Origin: Paralvinella palmiformis | Lineage: Eukaryota; Annelida; Polychaeta; Terebellida; Alvinellidae | Direction: 5' to 3' | DNA: 64,000 nucleotides | Assembly (NCBI GenBank): GCA_025642065.1 | Contig: JAODUP010000277.1 | Span: forward strand, 214,501 to 278,500 | In this document: positions 55,445-64,000 of the stretch, one piece after another | Layout: each line of letters starts with the position of its first letter | How positions within the stretch are numbered: position 1 is the first letter of the stretch | The notes under the pieces: generated by a model | Seen by the model: the letters and a program-made list of their open reading frames with translations, nothing else | Database searches by the model: none | What the model was told of the DNA's origin: nothing | Translations under genes and position numbers: made by a program

Positions 55445-56170
55445 TGACCTTCGCCGTATTCGGTGCTATATTTCTCTTTCAGTCGCCAAAACCATTGCTA
55501 CAATACTTATTACTAATAGGCTTGATTATTGCAACTTTCTTCTTTGTAGGATCGCCTCTAAGAATATTCTAAAACATTAGTGTATCCAGAACTTGGTTAG
55601 CTAGGGTTGTCATACGGTCTCCTCGGTTTTCACATTCTGTGTCACTCCTGAAATCTCTTCACTGGCTCCTTGTTCAGTCTGGCATAGTTTTCAAACTCTG
55701 CACTATTGCGTATCAAACTCTTTTTTCTTGAGAACCTTCGTTTCTATTTCCCATGCTTTCTCTAGGAGCCAAGCCGAGAGAGCTCCGTTCATCTGGTTTG
55801 CATTTGTTTTCTGTTCTGGAGGTTAAACCTCAAGCTGGGACTCGTGCTTCTTCAGTTGCTATCTCTACTATTTGGAATTCACTTCCTGAACACGTTATCA
55901 GCCCATTTAGCCTACCATATGCATAAACGTGGCCGTAAAACATCAATCATCATCATTCTGAACATGTTTAGTGTTCAAAAAGCGTAGTTTCTTTCCGTCA
56001 CCATTTGAAAATTCTTCTTTTCAGTATTGTTTATCCGTTCTAAGTTTCCATACCATCTGATTTGTTGATGAACTTTGCATTGTACCTGGACTATGAGTTT
56101 GCCCAACACCTGTACTAGGTGCGCACCGAGCTCGATTCTTTACGAGGACATTGGCGCAATAGGAGTTTTG
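55445..56170 (+). mobile_element. CR1/Rex1-like LINE 3' end, plus strand
   Basis: Frame-hopping translation gives TILITNRLDYCNFLL, IASKNIL, SLKSLHWLLVQS-like, LSLGAKPRELRSSGLHL-like and a final IWNSLPEHV then SFRHHLK after the SINE. This is the conserved C-terminal series of CR1/Rex1-type elements. The 3' UTR ends gaggacattggcgcaatagg and ttgtaattattac near 56140-56170. Confidence 0.75.
55897..55958 (+). repeat. SINE family A fragment inserted in the LINE tail
   Basis: It reads agcccatttagcctaccata, tgcataaacgtggccgtaaa and an (ATC)n tail ending attctg. The LINE motif ctgaacacgtt (55886-55896) recurs as ctgaacatgtt after it (55958-55968), a likely target duplication, although ctga may be part of the SINE tail. 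Confidence 0.7.
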
Positions 56171-56993
56171 TAATTATTACTATTGTAATTATTATGAACG
56201 AGCCATCTGATATTAAATGTTTAGATATGAATATATTTCTAAACATTTCAAGGAACAAATTTTACTGCTAACCAGTAATACAAGTAAATGTTTTCTTTCT
56301 TCTCGGTACGTATTGTAAAATCTGTTAAATATCTTCGGTGGGTAATGTACAATTATGAAAATCATCGTGTAGTAGGTTGAGGAATTAAAAATATTTCTTT
56401 AGAAACAAACAAATGGTTTTGGTTTTGTTGTTCGGGGAGAATCCCCAGGCTGTCGCTTAATCAGCACAGCCTCTATGTTGGAGTGGTTGAGAAATCTCCT
56501 CCCCCACCACTCACAGGGGAGCAGTACGGAAAGATGGAGCCGAAATACTTTGAGGGTGGTCACTGCCAGAGTGTTTTACGTCCTCAGGGTTTTTTGTTTC
56601 ACGTCACCCTTTATTTTAAATAATTCAGTGGAGACGGCAGCGCCATTTAATATGGTCATCCACCCACGATGTAGTGAGCCGAGAAATTAATCCCTGGAAA
56701 AGTTTCGACCTCTTACGGGGTTCGAACCTGTGACCGTTGGCACCAAGTGCCGACTGCTTAACCGCTAGGCCACCGGAGCTCACTGACACAAACAAATGTA
56801 GTTATGTTTTACCTTTAACACACACACACAACGAGATACAGTGCTGGTGTGGTAAATATCATTGACAATTCACCTTTTCAGGCTTGCATATCCGTTCTAA
56901 GTTTCCATACCATCTGATTTGTTGATGAACTTTGCATTGTACCTGGACTATGAGTTTGCCCAACACCTGTACTAGGTAGTTATGTTTTACCGT

Positions 56994-57025
<32 letters not shown>

Positions 57026-57053
57026 CGAAATTCAGTGCTGGTGTGGTAAATAT
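56034..57053. repeat. Local duplications flanking a SINE (two repeated blocks)
   Basis: Block 1 (tccgttctaagtttccatac ... ccaacacctgtactaggt, about 90 bp) is at 56034-56122 and again at 56885-56976, nearly identical. Block 2 (gttatgttttacc ... cagtgctggtgtggtaaata) is at 56798-56862 and 56976-57052, each holding a CA tract. The first copy of block 1 is part of the LINE 3' end. Confidence 0.85.
56413..56785 (-). repeat. SINE family C, full length with tRNA-like head
   Basis: On the minus strand it starts gagctccggtggcctagcgg (A box), then tgaccgttggcacc-type arms and cacaggttcgaaccccgtaa (B box). It continues to the 3' part agcgacagcctggggattct and a tail of ccccgaacaacaaaaccaa type. The two other family C copies lack this head. 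Confidence 0.8.
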
Positions 57054-57885
57054 CATGTATACTGTATATCAAATGCTCTAATTAGTGGAAAAGTAATGGA
57101 ATTTTGCCAGCCTATAATTGTCCTTGGCCTAAATCGCATACCACATTATTATTAAGTCTCTACAGAAGTTACACAAGAGCATAGTATGTATGTCGATCAG
57201 CTTTTTGGTCTTGTGAACGAGTACCTCACTTTTACAACAATCGGATACGTTAAGTTTGTCATTATTTTATGGTACTCGGTGATTTAGATAATTATCAAAG
57301 GACGTAAAATGGTATAATGAAGATGAACACCGAAAAATCATAATCTTATAATATTAAATTTTTTACATTCATTTAATTACGAAGTTGCTGTTTAGGGCTA
57401 ATCACTCTACCATTTAGGCCATAAAGTGTCCATTGATTAACTGAATATAGATGTTTATAGCTAAAGATAATATATTACTGATAACGTATCAATAAAGATA
57501 CGGTGATGCTCTGCATTAATTAAAATTATCCATAAAAACTATTATTTTAAACCAGTGGTAATTCTCTTTCAATGCTTATTTTATCAACACAACTCCACGA
57601 ATTATTGAAGAAATTCCAAGGTCAACTCTATTGAATAAGATTGGAATATTTTAGAGATGACTAGTCTGATCAACAGCATCAATGTTAGTAATGTTGAAGA
57701 TAGTTTAGCAATATTAAAAGTGACATGAAAAAGTTTCAAATTTGGCTTGTAATTATGTCAAATCAAAAGATATAGTACGGTCAGTTATAAATTACGTTAT
57801 TTCTTGCGTGTGTTAAATGTGTTCTACGGAAGAGTATTGGGGCCACCGGCAAAATTAAAAATTGTATTTTCCGACTTTCTTCCGT
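57054..57885. other. Intergenic AT-rich, no gene
   Basis: No supported open frame, RNA gene or recognised repeat. Confidence 0.5.
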
Positions 57886-57890
57886 ATTAT

Positions 57891-58025
57891 CGACTTATTA
57901 TCACGATATATCGACTTATTATTACGATATATCGACTTATTTTTACGATATATCGACTTATTATCACGATATATCGACTTATTATCACGATATATCGACT
58001 TATTATCACGATATATCGACTTCTG
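57891..58025 (+). repeat. 21-bp tandem repeat, 6 full copies
   Basis: The unit cgacttattatcacgatata plus t repeats from 57891 to 58016, then a partial copy. The junction CGATATATCG is palindromic. Open frames of about 80 codons on both strands are by-products of the 21-base (7-codon) period. Confidence 0.95.
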
Positions 58026-58242
58026 TTCTATATAAGGAGCAAGAACTAAGGGTAAGTTCCCATGGGAAGGCTTTAGTGTATACAATTCCTATCACAGATG
58101 ACATTGTATCGAAACTGTTATATTGTGTCTAATCTAATTTTATCGGGATTGACTGTGGCACCTTGTAATATATTATAGAATAATACTCTGGGGTATTATA
58201 AATATATTAGATTTAACCACAAATACATATTATATATATATA

Positions 58243-58265
58243 AAGGATGTTTAAAATAGTCTATG

Positions 58266-58302
<37 letters not shown>

Positions 58303-58321
58303 ATGATTTTAAACATCCTAA
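58243..58321. repeat. Small inverted repeat around an (AT)n tract
   Basis: aggatgtttaaaat at 58244-58257 is inverted as attttaaacatcct at 58306-58319, with an AT microsatellite between them. Possible tiny MITE or hairpin. Confidence 0.8.
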
Positions 58322-58579
58322 ATTACCATTCTTTTGTAATTATATAGTTTAGCTAAAATATTGTAGTTAGGTTTCAAATTTGGAGAATTTTAAAAGAAGT
58401 TAACGAAATGTTTACCTGGAATCGAGCTTTTGTGTTATAGATATCAAGTTATAAGACAGTGTATCATCTTGTGGAGGATTATTTATTTATTTATTAAGGA
58501 TTTTGTTGATTAATTATAGTTTAAATAATTTAACCCTAACTAAACATGTTTGTTTATAGTAATATTCATTACTTATACC

Positions 58580-58772
58580 TCCATGGTCTAACTGGTAGCG
58601 TGGTTGGCCATAGATCTCAACCACATGATTTCAAATCTCGGCGGGGCATGTCCGAAAGGTGTTTCATCTTTGACTTCGCCTCATTACCTTTGGAGGTCGC
58701 TCGGCTCATTTAGTCTACCATGGGCACAAAGGTTGCCGGAAAACATCCAACAGTCATTCTGATAACGCATTT
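58580..58772 (+). repeat. SINE family A, full length
   Basis: The tRNA-like head is catggtctaactggtagcgt (A box) and gatttcaaatctcggcgggg (decayed B box). The core is ttggaggtcgctcggctcat, ttagtctaccatgggcacaa, and the tail ends aacatccaacagtcattctg. This is the best plus-strand reference copy. Confidence 0.8.
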
Positions 58773-59877
58773 GAGTCTCTCGGAGTGCACTCCATTATAC
58801 CATACAAACTTATTACCTACTTCAGGTTTTGCGAATAGATTTTATCGTGGAATTAAATACTTCAATAAATAATTAACGCCGTATTGTAGGAATAAATCCA
58901 CATTACTAACAATTCAAGAAATTATTGTTGTTATTAAAATTAGTCGGACTGACAAATGCATATTTCTTCATACAAAATTAAAACAATATACGATTATGAG
59001 TTTAAGACTTTTCTTAAATCTGCCAATAAGAAAACACGAAATCTAAACATAGAGGAAAAAAACTCCGACCACATGAGGTGTTAAAGCTAATTATTGCCAA
59101 CCTTTTAGTTAGGAATCGAATTTCAGAATTACCCGTGTTTGTGTGGCGTTTCTCTGGGAAGTTGCCATTCGGCCATATGTTTTAGGTGAGGTTAATAACA
59201 CTCACTCACTCACTCACTAACTCGCTATACATTTTTATCACGAGCTGAAGTACGAAGTGACGTCAGCTTATTCTAATACATTCTGATTTACCATTTGTAT
59301 ACGATTCATACCCGTGTTTCCTCAACCCGGGACATTTTTCCATCCGTAAATCTTTATCAATTATGATAAACATAACACCCGTTTATAAAGTAACGATAGT
59401 GTACATTAAATTAGAATGCTGAATCAAATTAAATAGCGTTCTAAATACTATTCAAATGCGTATATATTTAACATTACAATATTCAACCTTACTGCCGTAT
59501 ATAATGGAAATAGTTTGTTTAATAAGTATGCTACACGATTATGTTTAGGATATGTATGATGCGAATAAATTCGATCTTCCTTCTTGAATGCATGGATAAA
59601 CATACCATAAATGATGTAATACGTGCTATTTAGGCTATCAGCGTATCCGGTTGACCTGAAGTCTATAGAGCCCATACAACAGCATGTAAACAAGTGTGAG
59701 CAAAGAATTATTCCAGAACTAAATGGCATTATCTTGTTAAAATTATGTCATGAATGACATACAAACATATCAGTTTGAGCCAGAAGGAACCTGACGAGAG
59801 GAAGATGATTCAAAATGGCTGAGAAATTAATGCTCAAGAGAAACTATAATCCGCGTCAGTCTAGAGAGCGCCAATGT
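58773..59877. other. No gene recognised
   Basis: A decayed SINE tail (cactcactcactcactaac near 59200) is the only repeat seen. Open frames are short and unsupported. Confidence 0.45.
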
Positions 59878-60010
59878 GACGTCACAGCATTTCAGTTTCT
59901 CCTTCCCGCCTTCGAATCTGGCTTCCGGTACAGCCATAATGGTGGCCCTCCAGTGATTTGGAATATTTATCTATGATATCAGGTATATTTCGTGATTATT
60001 AGTCTGGATT
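59878..60010. repeat. Repeat shared with 39750-39870
   Basis: It contains tgacgtcacagcatttcagt and ttctccttcccgccttcgaa, then tacagccataatggtggccc. About 90 bases align with the copy at 39.75 kb. Confidence 0.7.
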
Positions 60011-60078
60011 TTTTGGTTACTGTTCTAAGCATTACTTATTTAGAAAATATTTTCTGAAGGTGGACAGTCCCTTTGAAT

Positions 60079-60325
60079 AGTGTCCATATATTATTTATTA
60101 GATAGTGTCCATATATTATTTATTAAAAAGTCTCCATATATTATTTATTAAAAAGTCTCCATATATTATTTATTAAAAGGTATCTATATATTTTTAGCAA
60201 AAAGTCTCCATATATTATTTATTAAAAATTATATATATATTTACTTAATAGTGTCCATATATTATTTATTAAATAGTGTCCATATATTATTTATTAAATT
60301 TTCCATATAATATTTATTAAATACC
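60079..60325 (+). repeat. AT-rich tandem repeat, about 23-bp unit, about 10 copies
   Basis: The unit gtgtccatatattatttatt plus aaa/gaa recurs with variants (gtctcc, gtatct, ttttcc). The most decayed copies are in the middle (60179-60245). Confidence 0.9.
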
Positions 60326-63300
60326 AGAAGGTATTGATCAAATAGTTTTTGTCTTCTGTTACACAATCATACCTTTAAACTGTGCTCAGCGACGCCTGTG
60401 TCTGAAGGTCAATATTGATGTCACCATTCACAATATGACAGCTACGATATTTGGAAATGGATAAATTATAGAGCAACCTGCTCTGTGGGATGTTCATAAT
60501 CGTAATTATCGTTTCAGTGTGCAATGAAGCAAGTACCGTGTGCATGGCACGTGTGATTAATGCATAAAATACAGTGTCGTAGCAGCTTTCTGCCAAAAGC
60601 ATTGTCTAAACACAATCAGCAAACAATTTATTGGTATTAAATACATAGATTCCATTTTACATCCGATTTGTGAATGGCAGGGGGGACTAAGCAGAAACAG
60701 TCAAATCCATATATCATTTTGTCCATCAATGAACAAGCTACATAAGATCACCAATCATTGCATGCCATTCTAATCAAAAGCGCAGACAGCCAAGAACATG
60801 CTGCTGTTAGTTCTGTATGATGACCGCGGGAAGTGGCGACTCATCTACACCAAGAAAAGGTTGGTACATGCTTATAGGTAGAAGGTAGTAAGTGTACTTG
60901 CGGGTGTGGATGTTGTTTTCAGGCTCTCCTGGATGAAGACCTGTGGAGAATAGGACATCTGTATGTGAAACAGAACCTTCGTTGTGTTGATCCCATGGAA
61001 AAACCAGCATACTCAGCATACTATAACGTTGTTTGCCATTATTGTGACTGTGATGATGTTAATGGACACAGCAGATAAGTCACACTACCTGATTTGTAAA
61101 ACATAAACATGCAGGGTATCAAAGATACCAGAACCAAAGAACTCCAGTGAAAAGTACCGAGATCTCGGCCTTAGCTAAGCTCTCTCTCAAAACTCAGAAC
61201 TCGTGTAGTCTCGAATCTACTTTATCCCTATAAATTCTACTCTACAAACTCTACTCGAAACTGAACGAAAACTAAACATTCCTCGAAACTCTCCACTCCA
61301 GCACCAGAACCACCCACAAATCCAGAAAAATCAAAGTATATAAACGGGAATTCTTCCCCCAGGATAATCAGCGTGTTGTCCAGTGGATACCCATATGTCC
61401 CTTGACACAATCCCCGCTGACTTGGCTGTACCATAACAAACATTCACTAACAAAGCTTTCACGCATTCAACCCACACTCCGAAAACATTAATACAGTACA
61501 AACCCCGCGGCCACGACATCTACACCCGTGCGATCCCAACAACTGGCCGGCCACAAATCCCCAAGCGGCACCGAACGGTACATTTACTTTCATGTAAATT
61601 GATGCGAATACTTTCGATAAAATATCCTCTTCTTACTCAGTAGTCACGTATTCTACATTTATCTCTAGATACAACAGTTAATATTAGATGAAAGGTATCA
61701 TGATTTACCATCTAATTTGAGAAGGCATTGTTTGACAATGAAGAATTGCTCAGTATGATATGTCTCTTCACTCAATATTTACTGATGGTAGACATACACA
61801 TGCAATCACTTAAACAAATACAGACAATATGAATCGTACATTTTATTGACTGTGGTTAACGGATCCCCGATCCAGGAATAGCAAAGATCAAGTGCTAAGG
61901 CAGGTTGCTGCCAATCAACGGATTTTGTTTCTAATTTCAACTCTTCGGGAGTCTTCTGAAGTAAATAAATCACTTGGCACATGGAAACTAAATTGATTTT
62001 TTTTTGACACAGAATCAGCAGACTTAAAAAAATCCCACATTAAATATGCAAAACATCTCATAGGTTAATTAGCAAAAACACTATTATAACTGAATAAGTA
62101 AAATTAATAATTTCGATATTTCCATGGGTGCATCAAGTGACGATTTAACATATAAAACTATCCTACAAAGTATACTTTGACCAAAAACTTTTGTAATTAA
62201 CACCTAGTCAGTTGCACCAAACCGTTTAAAAAATAGAAAACGTGCGCTTAATTTCCATAAATTTTGGAAATAAAAATAAAAGCCTACCTATCTATTTTTC
62301 AGGAAAACAAATATCGGAAAGAAGATTTTTGATGGTGTCTTTTATGTTTTAAGAGCGTTCTGTGTCTGCTACAGTGATTTAAATGCTGAATTTCCAGGCC
62401 AGGCCACCTTGATTCTTCACTGGCAATGTTTGTATAGTGTATGTTTGGGTGTGGCTGTGAGTAATCAATTATTAAAACATTGCATCATCATTTATGTTTC
62501 ATATAATTTTACAATTTTCCCATTATGTACTTGTGCTCGCTGCAAGAGACGACTAAAAATTGGTAATACTAAATAGCCTTTTAATGTCAATGTATGCAAC
62601 CCCTCTTGCACCCACTAAAGTACGGTTCTTAACTATCGTATACGGCCCACAAAATATTGTCCTCAGAATGAAACCCAAGACTAGTGCTTATTTTACACGT
62701 AGTATTACACCTTTTGTCTTTTATGTTACTAGTTTAAAATAATATATAATAGTGTATCATTATGACCCACTGACTATAATAACTTGGACATTATGAGGGT
62801 TAGATGTCTGGTTCAAATTAAGGCTTGATAAATGTAACTAAATTGTCATATCAAAACACTCCACCTTACATCAACAACGGTCAATTATGTCGTCCCGTCT
62901 ATGAAATACTAGCCAGCGGGGAAACCGGACACTTCATCCCGATGGACATTTCCCTCCCTTAGATAAAGCGAACAAATAAAAGTTGATAAATATTTCTCGC
63001 TGAAAGTTATTAATAGATGTGATTATGGTTTAAAAGGAATTAACTGCTGCTGATATCAGAGAGCTTAAATATAGAGAGGCGTTACTCTTGCCGCGCCATG
63101 TTGAATTTTGAACCAGTGGCAGCGACCGGAGGTATTTCTCAGATAAACAAAAGCTCTCTGGTTGTCCACAGGTGATCGTATGCATGTGTGCGCATGGTTA
63201 AAATTAATTGCCAATACTAGTACTATATATTACATGAGCACATACTATTTTATTAATTAACACTTTAATTGTGCACACATGATATCGAAAAAAACGAAGC

Positions 63301-64000
63301 TCTGAAAATGTAAATAAAGAATTCTGTGATTTCACAGCCCAGTCACATAGCCTACAATTTGCGATTACTTGTCAGCTGATCAGAAGTTTTTTTAATGAAA
63401 ACAATTAGGTATATATATGGTAAATGCATACAAACATACTTTCATCATATCAGTTTATCATAGTCCATAAATTTTTATTTATTTGGATATATACATATAA
63501 TTATATATACAGCTATTATAACGCAAACATAACACAATTCAGCACAAACTTCCCACCATATGGCATAAATTCATCGTTTCTGTTTATCATATATTAACTA
63601 AAAAAAATCATAAGTTCATTTAAAGTCTACACCTCAATAATATAGACCATGCAATATAGGCCTGCCCAGCTGAGAACAAAGAATATACATGGAATATTAA
63701 CAATGTTTATGTTTGCGTTAACATGTTAGATATAGAGAAATTAGTACTTTCATACAATAAGCGACATCAAATCTGTTGTACCACGGGTTCATCTACAGTT
63801 ACAATCAGTCATTTGTTATCAAATGGATAGAACAACCCAAATTGCTTCCAGCTCTAAACAACTACTATTACAAAAATATGACATTTAGTCGAGATCGGTG
63901 AACTGTTTAAAGTTAGACAGAATATACCCAGAGATGCAATAGACACATGCATTGACTACTGTAACAGATAACTCAAAATCATCTATCACATCCAACACCA
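60326..64000. other. Non-coding stretch, no gene recognised
   Basis: Open frames at 60807-61019, 61237-61519 (minus) and 62560-62742 (plus) lack family, splice or codon support. The stretch 61190-61270 is rich in ctctac/aactc words. No RNA gene or transposon could be supported. Confidence 0.45.

Noticed and set aside
56700..56785. tRNA-like sequence with good A and B boxes, considered as a tRNA gene
   Set aside because: It is continuous with the family C SINE body, and the arms do not form a complete cloverleaf with an acceptor stem.
57804..58085. Two ~80-codon ORFs with a 7-residue repeat (looks like a repeat protein)
   Set aside because: A by-product of the 21-bp minisatellite, open in both directions; no start context or similarity.
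60079..60325. Regular repeat array considered as CRISPR or centromeric satellite
   Set aside because: No unique spacers between units and far too short for a satellite; it is an AT-rich minisatellite.
61190..61560. Sequence with tactc/actc words considered as an LTR
   Set aside because: No second copy, no TG...CA ends, primer-binding site or polypurine tract could be identified.

Overview
This is a eukaryotic, AT-rich, repeat-dense window from an invertebrate nuclear genome, most likely a lophotrochozoan and probably a gastropod mollusc. The grounds are split genes with GT/AG introns, AATAAA poly(A) signals, many dinucleotide microsatellites, tRNA-derived SINEs and relics of many transposon superfamilies. 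There is no operon, rRNA, CRISPR array or prokaryotic signal. The phylum is an inference from general character, not from a marker gene.

Three plus-strand genes can be assembled by splicing. (1) At 2578-14206, 12 coding exons encode a complete 651-residue single-domain, secreted, M2-family angiotensin-converting-enzyme-like dipeptidyl carboxypeptidase. All zinc, catalytic and substrate-anchoring residues are kept, there is no membrane anchor, and an unusual extra loop of about 21 residues lies after the third zinc ligand. (2) At 16153-17083, two exons encode an unrecognised basic 89-residue protein. (3) At 50979-55356, three exons encode a 231-residue dienelactone-hydrolase-family alpha/beta hydrolase with an intact Cys-Asp-His triad. 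A non-LTR retrotransposon sits in its second intron.

The rest is mainly mobile DNA, much of it nested. In order: a complete but decayed Tc1/mariner element (471-1906); SINEs, a fold-back element and LINE 3' ends in the ACE introns; a LINE tail (17464-18240); a long-TIR MITE (18505-19160); a P-element/THAP transposase relic (19660-20335) beside a TIR-bounded element with a THAP remnant at one end and a YqaJ/SWIM-type-protein remnant at the other (20411-21850); an ISL2EU-type DDE relic running into a LINE (28510-31838); a TIR element (31918-34233); an I-clade LINE (34240-39249, minus) split by a hAT-like element with an 8-bp target duplication (34589-36862); a second hAT-like unit containing another I-clade LINE tail (40043-42650); CR1-like LINEs (47030-48890, minus); the LINE in the hydrolase intron; and a CR1/Rex1-like 3' end carrying a SINE (55445-56170). 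From about 57 kb to the end there are only minisatellites, SINEs and unassigned AT-rich DNA.

The genes show no sign of acting together: a secreted peptidase, an unknown small protein and a hydrolase. The most interesting material is the P/THAP plus YqaJ-like composite at 19.6-22.5 kb, the hAT-in-LINE nest whose target duplication can be checked against the LINE reading frame, the extra loop in the ACE-like protein, and the unknown 89-residue gene.
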